A stretch of DNA of 64,000 nt, from contig NZ_MWQY01000020.1 in NCBI RefSeq assembly GCF_002087085.1, positions 1 through 64,000 of the forward strand, written 5' to 3'. Below the pieces are notes generated by a model that made no database searches, was not told where the DNA came from, and saw only the letters and a list, made by a program, of their open reading frames with translations. Positions 53,858-62,040 of this stretch are shown piece after piece (position 1 is the stretch's first letter; the number at the start of each line of letters is the position of its first letter). The DNA is from Marispirochaeta aestuarii. Lineage in GTDB: Bacteria > Spirochaetota > Spirochaetia > JC444 > Marispirochaetaceae. Made by a program: the position numbers and the translations under genes.

Positions 53858-53896
53858 TATATAGCAAAATGTGGAGTCCCATTGTAAAATGTGGAG
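53858..53896. promoter_or_regulatory. tandem direct repeats, probable AraC binding site
   Basis: The 11-mer AAAATGTGGAG occurs at 53866-53876 and again at 53886-53896, exactly 20 bases apart. AraC-family proteins bind such direct repeats near two helical turns. On the minus strand a TATATA (53858-53863) lies just beyond the inner repeat and could be the -10 of the GH4 operon, placing the repeats over its -35 region. Confidence 0.65.
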
Positions 53897-54749
53897 AATG
53901 AAGTCCGGCGCTGAGTTTTTCAACACCATTGTTCCCTCCGCCGATATAAACCTTCTGTTCACAGGGTACGAACAGTGTCCTCCGGAAAAAGCCTGCGGCG
54001 GCATTCGTGCCCATTTTCTTCTGCATTATGTACTGTCCGGCGGCGGAACGGTACTCACCGGAAAAACGACCTCCCGTATCTCCGCGGGGGATCTGTTCTG
54101 CTATTATCCGGAACAGCCCCTCTGCTACACGGCGGATCCTTTGCGGCCATGGAAGTTCGCCTGGGTGGGATTCACCGGAACACGAGCCGGAGAAATTCTC
54201 AGGTCATCCTCCGGGGGAGCTCCTCTGACCATCCATACCCATCCCTCTCCGTCACGAATGGAGTCTCTCTTTGAATCACTCTTCCGGCAGCAGGAGAAAC
54301 GACACGAGGGTTTTAACCTGGTTTCGGAAGGTATTCTCCTCGAGATTCTGGGAGAACTGTGCCGGGCTCGCCGCAGCTATCCCGAATCTGTTCCGGATCA
54401 CGCCACTCCTGCCGATCCCGGAGCTGCTGACCTTCGGTCCTTTTATGTGGAAAAGATGAAGCAGTTCATCCAATCCAATTATCAGAACGCCATTACCGTA
54501 CAGCATGTGGTGGACTACATCGGGATTGACCGCTCCTACGCCTCCCGGATATTTCATCGCATCGAGAAGCGGACGATACAGCGCTACCTCATCGATCTCC
54601 GGATGACCCAGGCCAGAAGGCTGCTTGCGGAAAAGAGACTGTCCATTGTAAACGTCGCCCGTTCGGTGGGGTATCAGGATTATGCCACCTTCGAACGGCG
54701 TTTCAGGCAGGAGCACGGAAGATCTCCCGGTTCCTTTCCGGATGTGTAA
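53889..54749 (+). CDS. AraC-family transcriptional regulator
   Basis: From ATG 53889 the protein has 286 residues; GTG 53871 and ATG 53898 are other choices and none has a well-placed ribosome site. The N-terminal half is a cupin sugar-sensing domain (RAHFLLHYVLSGGGTVLTG, ISAGDLFCYYPEQP, WKFAWVGFTG). The C-terminal about 100 residues hold two helix-turn-helices (ITVQHVVDYIGIDRSYASRIF, SIVNVARSVGYQDYATFERRF). It lies between the GH4 operon and the ABC importer and probably activates both in response to the imported glycoside. Confidence 0.88.
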   Translation: MWRMKSGAEFFNTIVPSADINLLFTGYEQCPPEKACGGIRAHFLLHYVLSGGGTVLTGKTTSRISAGDLFCYYPEQPLCYTADPLRPWKFAWVGFTGTRAGEILRSSSGGAPLTIHTHPSPSRMESLFESLFRQQEKRHEGFNLVSEGILLEILGELCRARRSYPESVPDHATPADPGAADLRSFYVEKMKQFIQSNYQNAITVQHVVDYIGIDRSYASRIFHRIEKRTIQRYLIDLRMTQARRLLAEKRLSIVNVARSVGYQDYATFERRFRQEHGRSPGSFPDV

Positions 54750-54754
54750 AACAG

Positions 54755-54777
54755 GTACGAAATCGGTACTTTCGTAC
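54755..54777. promoter_or_regulatory. inverted repeat before the ABC importer operon
   Basis: GTACGAAA (54755-54762) and TTTCGTAC (54770-54777) are perfect inverted repeats with a 7-base spacer, a few bases after the AraC stop. There is no T-run, so an operator is as likely as a terminator. Confidence 0.4.
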
Positions 54778-54848
54778 TATTGTTGCCCCGGAATACCGGC
54801 TTTATGCTGATGTATGGAACTCAACTATTTCAAGGAGGTAGTGACGTG

Positions 54849-56231
54849 ATGAAAAAGTTGACAGTTTTTATGATGCTTTTGATCCTGCTCGGCACTTTCA
54901 TGTGGGCCGGCGGCCAGTCCGAACCCGCCGCGGAGGCGGCAGAGGTATCCGGACCGGTTTCCATCGATTTCTGGACCACCCAGACCCAGTCGGACCGGAT
55001 GGCCACCATCCAGGTACTGATTGATACCTTTGAAGCCCTTAACCCGGATATTTCGATCAACCTGGTGGCGGTCGACGAAAATGACATGGCCACCCAGCTG
55101 AACACCTCAGCAGCCGCCAATACCCTTCCGGCCATGATTGAGTGTGCTGCGGAAAACGCCGTAGCCTTCGGCTCAGAGGGACTTCTCAATGCGGAGGCGA
55201 TTACCGAAGTAATCAGGGACATCGGAAAGGAGAGGTTCTATGCCGGCACCCTGCGGCTGAACGAGACTGCCCGGAAAGGGATGTACTATGCTGTTCCCTA
55301 CCACGGCTGGGTGCAGGGAATCTGGTACCGGGCTGACTGGTTCGAAGAAGCGGGACTGAATCCTCCTTCCTCCTGGGATGACATTCTGAAGGCCGCACAG
55401 TATTTCTACAAACCGGCAGAAAACCAGTATGGAATCCTCGTTGGTACCAAGGCGGAGGCCTATGCGGAACAGTGCTTTACCCAGATTGCCATGGCCAACG
55501 GTGCCCAGCTCTTCGACGCCGAAGGAAACCTCATCTTCAATTCACCGAAGATGCGCGAAGCCGTCGAGTATTACGCTGAACTGGCAAAATACAATCCTCC
55601 GGGACCCCAGACCTGGCGTGCACGGGACTATTACCTGCAGGGTAAAATGGCCATGTTCTTCTACTCCACCTATATTATGGACGATCTGGCAATAGAGGCG
55701 GCGGCAAAGGACTCCCTGACAAACGAGAACTTCGAGGATCTGGCGGGCAGGAATTTTGATCCCGAACTCGTCCAGAATACCCGGCTATCCCCGATCATCA
55801 GAAACACCCAGAATGCCGGATACGGAACCATTGTAAGCTTCGGAATCCCCGATCATGGCGACCAGGCAAAAATCGCAGCAGTCCAGAAGTTCATCAAGTA
55901 CCTCTTCACCCCCAATGCCTATATTACCTGGCTGCACATGGCCCCTGGGGGTATGAATCCAGTTCTTAAGGAGATCGCCACCAATGCCCGTTTCCAGAAT
56001 GATCCCAAGGGCCTTTTCCAGCACTACGGAAAAGACAAAATGGCGGAGATCATCCAGGGCCTGGACAGTATCGAAACCTTCAGCATTGTCGAAGGCAAGC
56101 GTATGGCCGCAGCGAGCACAATATACTCCAAGCAGATAATCCCGCAAATGCTCTACAAAATTACCCAGGAGGGGATGGATATCGACGCAGCCATGGAATG
56201 GGCCGAGGCCGAGATGAAAAAACTCATGTAA
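54849..56231 (+). CDS. carbohydrate ABC transporter substrate-binding protein (family 1)
   Basis: The 460-residue protein starts at 54849 behind AGGAGG and has a signal peptide ending MWAGGQSEP. The fold is the family 1 sugar-binding protein, with VSIDFWTTQTQSDRMATIQVL, LIDTFEALNPDISINLVAVD, AVPYHGWVQGIWYRADWFEEAGL and PPSSWDDILKAAQ. There is no lipobox Cys. It begins a three-gene importer operon beside the GH4 locus and likely binds an oligosaccharide such as an alpha-galactoside. No ATPase gene is present; a shared MsmK/MalK-type ATPase elsewhere is expected. Confidence 0.9.
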   Translation: MKKLTVFMMLLILLGTFMWAGGQSEPAAEAAEVSGPVSIDFWTTQTQSDRMATIQVLIDTFEALNPDISINLVAVDENDMATQLNTSAAANTLPAMIECAAENAVAFGSEGLLNAEAITEVIRDIGKERFYAGTLRLNETARKGMYYAVPYHGWVQGIWYRADWFEEAGLNPPSSWDDILKAAQYFYKPAENQYGILVGTKAEAYAEQCFTQIAMANGAQLFDAEGNLIFNSPKMREAVEYYAELAKYNPPGPQTWRARDYYLQGKMAMFFYSTYIMDDLAIEAAAKDSLTNENFEDLAGRNFDPELVQNTRLSPIIRNTQNAGYGTIVSFGIPDHGDQAKIAAVQKFIKYLFTPNAYITWLHMAPGGMNPVLKEIATNARFQNDPKGLFQHYGKDKMAEIIQGLDSIETFSIVEGKRMAAASTIYSKQIIPQMLYKITQEGMDIDAAMEWAEAEMKKLM

Positions 56232-56255
56232 TACGCTTTGCGCAGGGGAAACAGT

Positions 56256-57149
56256 ATGAACATGCAGCATACGCTACAGGCAAAAGGACTGGATCTCAGA
56301 CAGCGCGAAATCGTGCTGGGATGGTCGCTTGTTCTACCATCGGTTCTGATCATCCTGGCACTTATTCTGTATCCGATTCTCTACAATATTTATCTCAGTT
56401 TTTTCGATGTGGAACCTCTGGCGGCCAATACCTATATCGGGCTGGAAAACCACAAGAATGTCGTTCTCGATCCCGGTTTCTGGAACGCTATTGCCCTGAC
56501 TGTCATCTATGTGCTCTTTACTACCCTGGGAACGACCCTGATGGGACTCTTTGTGGCCCTGGTCATGAACAAGGAGTTCCCCTTCCGGGGACTTGTACGC
56601 AGTCTCATACTGTTTCCCTATGTTGCGCCCGTAATCTCGGTGGTTTTTGCCTGGCAATTCATCTTTGATCCGGTAAACGGCATATTCATGGACCTTGCCT
56701 ACGAAAAGCTGGGGCTTTTCTCCAGCCGCTTCAATCTCATCGGCTCCCCCTCCACCGCCGTGTGGGTGGCGGTTATCTTCAGTATCTGGAAGAATTTCCC
56801 CTTTTCCTACCTGATGATTCTTTCACGGCTGCAGGCCATCGACCAGAACCTGTACGAAGCCGCGGAGATAGACGGGGCTTCCGGCTGGCAGAAGTTCCGC
56901 TACATAACCCTGCCGGAGGTATATTTTGTAATGGGAGCTATCGTCCTTCTCCGGATGATATGGAACTTCAACAAGTTTGAGGAGATCTACCTGCTCACGG
57001 ATAACGTGCGGGTGCTTTCGGTATACACCTACTTCAAAGCCTTCGTGGGAACCATGGAACTCGGACAAGGTGCGTCCCTTGCGGTGATCCAGTTTCTGCT
57101 GCTCATCGGTTTTATCCTCTTCTACGTAAAACGGGTACTCAAATGGTAA
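56256..57149 (+). CDS. carbohydrate ABC transporter permease (MalF-like)
   Basis: From ATG 56256 (AGGGGAAA upstream) the protein has 297 residues and six membrane helices. The cytoplasmic EAA loop reads LYEAAEIDGASGWQKFRYITLPE. It is the first of two permeases, 24 bases after the binding-protein gene, and overlaps the second by 7 bases. Confidence 0.92.
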   Translation: MNMQHTLQAKGLDLRQREIVLGWSLVLPSVLIILALILYPILYNIYLSFFDVEPLAANTYIGLENHKNVVLDPGFWNAIALTVIYVLFTTLGTTLMGLFVALVMNKEFPFRGLVRSLILFPYVAPVISVVFAWQFIFDPVNGIFMDLAYEKLGLFSSRFNLIGSPSTAVWVAVIFSIWKNFPFSYLMILSRLQAIDQNLYEAAEIDGASGWQKFRYITLPEVYFVMGAIVLLRMIWNFNKFEEIYLLTDNVRVLSVYTYFKAFVGTMELGQGASLAVIQFLLLIGFILFYVKRVLKW

Positions 57150-58105
57150 GACGTAACACTTTTTTGAGACGAAGCGGTTTTGCCCTTCTGGTGCTGGCAA
57201 TAGTCCTTTTCAGCATATTCCCTTTTATTCAGATGCTCTCGATCTCCCTCAAGTATCCCGGGGAATGGGGCAATCCGAGCCTGATCCCGGAAAAGATAAA
57301 TCTGGAAGCCTACATGGAGCTTCTGAACATCGGCCAGAGTACAAAAAACGTTCCCGAATCCGTTCTGAACCTTCTGAATGAGACCCCTGACCTGACGAAG
57401 GAGCAAAGAGACGCGATACTGAGCAAATACAAAAGTACGGGAGACGTATTTCCCTTTCTCCGGTATTTTGGGAACTCCTTCATGCTCTCCTTTTCAGCGG
57501 CCTTTTTTACCGTAATATTCGCCATCTTCGGCGCCTACTCCTTCAGCCGTCTGAGGTTCCCGGGGCGCTCATTTATTCAACGGGGGGTCCTTTTTGTCTA
57601 CATGTTCGGAGGAATACTTCTTTTGATTCCCCTCTACAAGATGTTCGTCAGTATAGGCTGGATCAGCGTCCCCCCGGGAGCCTTCCTGAGCCTGCTGATA
57701 ATCTATGTTGTCCAGACACTGCCGGTCTCCCTCTACATGCTGGGCAACTACTTCCGGACCATACCCTTCTCCATAGAAGAGGCAGCCATGATCGAAGGGG
57801 CTTCACGGTTCGGGACAATCTGGCGAATTATAATTCCCCTTTCCATTGCGGCAATCGTTACTGTCTTCATCTACTGCTTCATGATTGCCTGGAACGAGTA
57901 CCTCTTTGCCTCGGTATTCCTGAAAAACTTCAAGGACCTCTACACCCTGCCCATGGGACTCAAGGCGCTTTTCACCTCCAAGAATGCAATATGGGACCGT
58001 ATCATGGCCGCATCGGTACTGACTGCGACGCCGGTAATTATTCTGTTTATCTCGATTCAGAGAAACCTGGCGGGAGGAATGGCCGCGGGGGGCGTAAAAG
58101 AGTAA
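57143..58105 (+). CDS. carbohydrate ABC transporter permease (MalG-like)
   Basis: The 320-residue permease has six membrane helices and the EAA loop EEAAMIEGASRFGTIWRIIIP. A long extracytoplasmic insert of about 65 residues (GEWGNPSLIPEKINL to FLRYFGNSF) separates the first two helices and is larger than the MalG norm. It forms the channel with the preceding permease. Confidence 0.92.
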   Translation: MVRRNTFLRRSGFALLVLAIVLFSIFPFIQMLSISLKYPGEWGNPSLIPEKINLEAYMELLNIGQSTKNVPESVLNLLNETPDLTKEQRDAILSKYKSTGDVFPFLRYFGNSFMLSFSAAFFTVIFAIFGAYSFSRLRFPGRSFIQRGVLFVYMFGGILLLIPLYKMFVSIGWISVPPGAFLSLLIIYVVQTLPVSLYMLGNYFRTIPFSIEEAAMIEGASRFGTIWRIIIPLSIAAIVTVFIYCFMIAWNEYLFASVFLKNFKDLYTLPMGLKALFTSKNAIWDRIMAASVLTATPVIILFISIQRNLAGGMAAGGVKE

Positions 58106-58129
58106 GGGCTGCCCGTATACGGACAGCCC
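58106..58129. terminator. palindrome at the end of the ABC importer operon
   Basis: Immediately after the stop codon a 24-base near-perfect palindrome (GGGCTGCCCGTA with TACGGACAGCCC, one G-U pair) can form a hairpin. There is no T-run. It lies between two convergent genes and might act on both. Confidence 0.45.
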
Positions 58130-58162
58130 CCGTGTTGACGATGGGAAACTATCTCTGAGGAA

Positions 58163-58939
58163 TCAGCGTTTTGCTCCTGCAAGGGCCTCTTCCACCAGGG
58201 AATAGAAGGTGTCATAGGAGATGGTTGCTCCGGTGACTGCATCAGGAACTGCAGTTTCCTGGCTCTCCAGGAAGGCCTTCTCTACGGCCTGGGCCTGCTC
58301 GTGCCACTCCCTGGTTGCATTGGAATTGGCCACCATGCCGTATTCCCCGTCCATGGAACGCTGAACCTTGTTGGTTCCGCCGTCTTCGGCCACGGCATCC
58401 CAGTGGGCGGATACCACATACCCGGAAGTTACCGTAAAATCTACAAAGTACTTCCATCCATTATGGAACTCGTCATCCGAAGCGGAGTAGGTACCGTCCT
58501 TGTAGGGACCATAGCCCACAGGACCTTTGGCCAGAGCTTCGGCGGCGAGTTCGTAGAACTCATTGTAGTGTATGGTAGCTCCGCTTATGGCATCGGGCAT
58601 CTCCGTGGAAGGATTTTCCCTGAAATACTCCTCCACCGCAGCGGCCTGAACATGCCAGTCTGCCTGGGCGCCCCCCTGGGCAACCATGGGATAATTACCT
58701 GCTTTGGAAACGGAAACCTTGTCGGGTCCGGCATTGATATTGGAGCCGTTCCACACAACCTCGGTGAACTCTCCGTCCTCAACCTTGAGGGTTACGTTAT
58801 ATTTCCATCCGCTTTTGGGGAATTCCGTCTGCTGGGCAAAGTAGATCCCGTCTTCGTAGCCTGTCCCCTTCGAACTGCAGCTTACAAAAAGAGCGGCAGC
58901 GAGGGCCAGTACAACGGTAATTCTTACAATGTGTTTCAT
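58163..58939 (-). CDS. lipoprotein with two FMN-binding (flavinylation) domains, PplA-like
   Basis: The 258-residue protein starts at 58939 behind GGAGG. A lipoprotein signal ends at LFVSC (Cys21). Two tandem FMN_bind domains follow (about 30-138 and 145-255), each with a GW-KY strand and ending in a flavinylation motif: DAISGAT (Thr122) and DAVTGAT (Thr239), where ApbE would attach FMN. The Listeria extracellular electron-transfer lipoprotein PplA has the same two-FMN design. It should pass electrons on the outer face of the cytoplasmic membrane. No ApbE or Ndh2 gene is visible here. Confidence 0.88.
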   Translation of the reverse strand: MKHIVRITVVLALAAALFVSCSSKGTGYEDGIYFAQQTEFPKSGWKYNVTLKVEDGEFTEVVWNGSNINAGPDKVSVSKAGNYPMVAQGGAQADWHVQAAAVEEYFRENPSTEMPDAISGATIHYNEFYELAAEALAKGPVGYGPYKDGTYSASDDEFHNGWKYFVDFTVTSGYVVSAHWDAVAEDGGTNKVQRSMDGEYGMVANSNATREWHEQAQAVEKAFLESQETAVPDAVTGATISYDTFYSLVEEALAGAKR

Positions 58940-59226
58940 AGAAACCTCCAATCCTCTTATATTGGCCTTTTAATATAGTGTGAATAATATACTATCTTAT
59001 ACCGACTTTGAATATATATTTCAATATATTTAAAGCATATTATAGAGAAAATTCAGCATTATAAAGGTTGAGACTTCTTTATCGCCCACAATATTCACAA
59101 TTTACGATATTTAATCACATTAAATTATTGACAGTATCTTATTTTACGTATACTGTAATCATGTTATATAAATTTTCCTTGATGTTTTGTCCGCACAGAA
59201 CAGAAACAGGGAAAAAGGAGTATTGC
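58940..59226. promoter_or_regulatory. AT-rich divergent control region
   Basis: This 287-base gap between two flavin lipoprotein genes is far richer in A and T than its surroundings. TTGACA (59128-59133) and TACTGT (59151-59156) are 17 apart, reading toward the rightward gene. They overlap an inverted pair ACAGTAT (59131-59137) and ATACTGT (59150-59156). Another inverted pair, TTGAA (59008-59012) and TTCAA (59020-59024), lies on the leftward side. No gene is seen in it. Confidence 0.5.
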
Positions 59227-59829
59227 ATGAAGACTATCCGTTTGATGGCAGGAGCACTGGTTCTGATTATGGTATTGGGCGCCTGCGGGGGCAATGCCGG
59301 GGCCGCAAAAGAGGAAGCCACCGCTGAAGCAGCCGAGCCTGCAAAGGGTATTACCCTGGAAAACGCCTTCTACTATACCCATGTTGACGGGCACAAGAAG
59401 GAGACACAGATTCCCGCGGTTGTTCTTTTCGAGTATGAGCAGCTGAAAACAGTCCGCTACCAGGTGGCATATATTGCCTGTACCTGCAGGGGACCGGAAG
59501 TAAACTACTGGTCCGTGGCGAATGTGGAAATCAATAAATCCAACCTCACCGTAGACCACATCTCCTATCACGAGGATTCCACCGACCATTACGTAGCCGG
59601 GATGTACGGCGACAGTACCGAATCCTGGGACGGTACGCCCGTGCGGGAGCTCTTTGACGGTTTTATCCAGGACAGCATCCTTGGAAAATCGGAAAGCGAG
59701 ATCGATGCCTATGTACCCATGCACGGGGAAGTTGATACCTACACCGGTGCAACAGTTACCCCCAACAACGCAATGCGCATGCTCCAGGGGCTCTTTGAGT
59801 ATCACAAAGAACACTACGGCAGCAACTAG
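59227..59829 (+). CDS. lipoprotein with single flavinylation motif (FMN_bind-like)
   Basis: The 200-residue protein starts at 59227 behind AAGGAG. Its lipobox is VLGAC (Cys20). After an Ala/Glu-rich linker comes a domain of about 150 residues that ends DTYTGATVTPNNAM; Thr176 is the likely FMN attachment site. Before it, the domain has a CTC pair (Cys85, Cys87) not usual in FMN_bind proteins. It is divergent from the two-FMN lipoprotein and 33 bases before the rhodanese lipoprotein gene, so all three probably act together outside the cytoplasm. Confidence 0.78.
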   Translation: MKTIRLMAGALVLIMVLGACGGNAGAAKEEATAEAAEPAKGITLENAFYYTHVDGHKKETQIPAVVLFEYEQLKTVRYQVAYIACTCRGPEVNYWSVANVEINKSNLTVDHISYHEDSTDHYVAGMYGDSTESWDGTPVRELFDGFIQDSILGKSESEIDAYVPMHGEVDTYTGATVTPNNAMRMLQGLFEYHKEHYGSN

Positions 59830-59862
59830 GGTTTCTGCCAAAAAAAATAGAGGAATAGAACT

Positions 59863-60759
59863 ATGATCAAGAAGACGACAATTATTCTGTTAACCTTAAT
59901 GCTGGCTCTCTCCATTGTCTCCTGCGGCAAGTCCGGCGCAGATGCGGGTCTTACGGGAACCGAAGAGATCACCATGGAGAATATCGACCAGTATATCGAC
60001 AAAGACGCCAGATTCATCGATCTGCGGAATTTCGCCGACATGTTCAATGGCGGCTACATCGCCGGTTTCGAGGTAGTGCCCTTTTTCCAGTATCTGGAAG
60101 GCCGCGCCCTTGTCCGGAACAACGGATGGGAGTTCTCCGAGGCTGACGTGGTTGAACCGGCAATCCTGGAGAACATCTTCGGTTCCAAGGAAGATGTAAT
60201 CGTCCTGATGTGCGGTTCCGGAACCCGGGCCGGATACGTAAAGGACGCCCTGAACAGTCTGGGCTACACCAAGGTTATCAATGCCGGAGGGATTCGGGAT
60301 TATAAGGGTGAAAACAAGGTCCTCGGGGACGGCAGCTACGCCGGCCAGATGGTCCTCCCCGCGGAGGTCACCATGGAGAACATCGACCAGTACCTTTACC
60401 GGGACGGAGCCAAATACGTTGATCTGCGCAATGTCGCCGATAAATACGTGGGCGGATACATCGACAGTTTCGAGCTCGTCTCCTTCTTTGAATACCTTGA
60501 AAACAATGCCCTTGTCCGGAACAACGGATGGGAGTTTTCCGAGGCTGACGTGGTTGAACCGGCAATCCTGGAGAACATCTTCGGCTCCAAGGACCGGGAA
60601 GTATTCCTGATGTGCGGCTCCGGAACACGGGCCGGATACGTAAAAGATGCCCTTGAAAGCATCGGTTACACAAACGTGTACAACGTCGGCGGGATTCGGG
60701 ACTATAAGGGAGATCACAAGATCTTCGGCGATGAATCCTTCAGCCTGAACCTTCAGTAG
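59863..60759 (+). CDS. lipoprotein with two rhodanese domains
   Basis: The 298-residue protein has a lipoprotein signal with lipobox SIVSC (Cys21) and two rhodanese-like domains (about 38-160 and 168-290). Both hold an intact active loop CGSGTR (Cys117 and Cys251). The two copies share long identical stretches including the segment from ALVRNNGWEF to IFGSK, a sign of recent duplication. Rhodaneses transfer or carry sulfane sulfur; this one would act outside the cytoplasmic membrane. It follows the FMN lipoprotein gene by 33 bases and is closed by a terminator. Confidence 0.88.
   Translation: MIKKTTIILLTLMLALSIVSCGKSGADAGLTGTEEITMENIDQYIDKDARFIDLRNFADMFNGGYIAGFEVVPFFQYLEGRALVRNNGWEFSEADVVEPAILENIFGSKEDVIVLMCGSGTRAGYVKDALNSLGYTKVINAGGIRDYKGENKVLGDGSYAGQMVLPAEVTMENIDQYLYRDGAKYVDLRNVADKYVGGYIDSFELVSFFEYLENNALVRNNGWEFSEADVVEPAILENIFGSKDREVFLMCGSGTRAGYVKDALESIGYTNVYNVGGIRDYKGDHKIFGDESFSLNLQ
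60106..60592 (+). repeat. internal direct repeat in the rhodanese gene
   Basis: About 85 bases from 60106 recur from 60508 (period 402) with about two differences, both synonymous or nearly so. This is the best-conserved part of the gene duplication that made the two rhodanese domains. Confidence 0.8.
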
Positions 60760-60779
60760 TATTCAGTTTATCCACCCCG

Positions 60780-60816
60780 GCCCGGGTCCTTTCTCAAAGA
60801 GGATCCGGGCTTCTTT
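60780..60816 (+). terminator. terminator after the rhodanese gene
   Basis: An 11-bp stem with one G-U pair (60780-60790 with 60800-60810) and a 9-base loop is followed by TTCTTT. It also touches the stop codon of the convergent CsgG-like gene, so it may act both ways. Confidence 0.7.
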
Positions 60817-61885
60817 ATGGAATCAGCTGAATTCCCGCCATAAGCTGGTGTCCATACGTCCTTATCAAGCCCGGATAATCCATGTGGTCAGACCCCAGGC
60901 CGTAGATTCCGAAACTCGCTATCCTGGGGCTGTAACGATACTCCAGGAAGAGGTTCAAGGAATCTCCAAGCCCCATGCTGTATCCCCCCAGAGCGGAAGC
61001 CCTAAGTCCGAAGCTTGTATAACAGTCACCTTCCCCCTCGGTGACAGAGAGTTCTCCGGCACCCGCCAGACCGAGGTATGCATGGCTGAGCTGAGGAAGG
61101 ACTTCGAAATAGCGCCACAGGGGAAGCCGCATAAGGAAACGCTGCCCCAGGGAGAAGGTATGGACTGTAAGATGAATCTGATCGTCGGTCTGTGACTGAA
61201 GGTTGTAGAGGAATTCCCATCCGCCGGAAAAAAAGCCTTCGCCCCCCTCAAGATACGATATCCCTGCCAGAAATCCCGGTCCGTCGGTCTTTTCAGCGTC
61301 TTCATGATCGAAATCATCATCGTAGCGGACAGTCTGAAAGCTTCCTCCCAGCTTGAATTCAAGAAAATCCGGGTATTCCGCTCTGCGGGAATATTCACGC
61401 CGTTGATAGGGAGATGTCATGTCGCTCTCCTCCACCTCTGCTGAAGCCGAGGCGATTACATTCCCCTGCTGAACATCAACAAGCTGCAGCAGAATTCTCA
61501 TTCCCCTGTTAGTGTATCCGGGTCTGGAAAAACCCCGTACGGAACCGAACACCAGGTACTCCGCTCCCAGGGCATTCCCGATGCTCACCGCTGTTTCGCT
61601 GTCCACAGCACCTGAAAGCTGGTATTCCAGCTCCTCCGTTATCCGGTCAATATTCTCGCGCTCAACGACCGCGATGCCGGCGCGTATAAATGCCCGGGTT
61701 ATTTCGTCGGCTACAAAACGCCCATTCTCCGGTTTCCCGTCAGTATCCATCTCGGCTACTGCAACGGTGGAAGTCCGCTGAAAACCGCTGATACATAGAT
61801 CCTGTACCAGAGTGTCGTAGGTATCACTGTAAAGCAGAATTGATGATACCATTGCAAGCATCATAATAACGAATTTCCTGGACAT
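60815..61885 (-). CDS. CsgG/FlgO-like domain joined to a beta-barrel-like domain
   Basis: The 356-residue protein has a signal peptide (1-20). The first domain (about 35-150) is CsgG/FlgO-like: TSTVAVAEMDTDGKPENGRFVADEITRAFI split over its first strand and helix, then VVERENIDRITEELEYQLSG and LGAEYLVFGSVRGF. From about 170 on, alternating amphipathic strands with aromatic girdles (FFSGGWEFLYNL, HTFSLGQRFLMRLPL, LNLFLEYRYSPR) suggest an outer-membrane barrel. The last strand does not end in Phe. The function is unknown; envelope-localised protein with repeats of this type are common in spirochaetes. Confidence 0.7.
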   Translation of the reverse strand: MSRKFVIMMLAMVSSILLYSDTYDTLVQDLCISGFQRTSTVAVAEMDTDGKPENGRFVADEITRAFIRAGIAVVERENIDRITEELEYQLSGAVDSETAVSIGNALGAEYLVFGSVRGFSRPGYTNRGMRILLQLVDVQQGNVIASASAEVEESDMTSPYQRREYSRRAEYPDFLEFKLGGSFQTVRYDDDFDHEDAEKTDGPGFLAGISYLEGGEGFFSGGWEFLYNLQSQTDDQIHLTVHTFSLGQRFLMRLPLWRYFEVLPQLSHAYLGLAGAGELSVTEGEGDCYTSFGLRASALGGYSMGLGDSLNLFLEYRYSPRIASFGIYGLGSDHMDYPGLIRTYGHQLMAGIQLIP

Positions 61886-62040
61886 TTTTTCCCTCTTTTC
61901 TATCGCTTTTTGGGCATTATAATACCATATATACAGCCCTTATATACCGGATTTTTACTTCTCCATGAACTATATTGTACGAAAACGGGACAGGATATCA
62001 GGCCGGTCCCCGTTCAATGCAGTTCGACAAGGAGGAAGAA

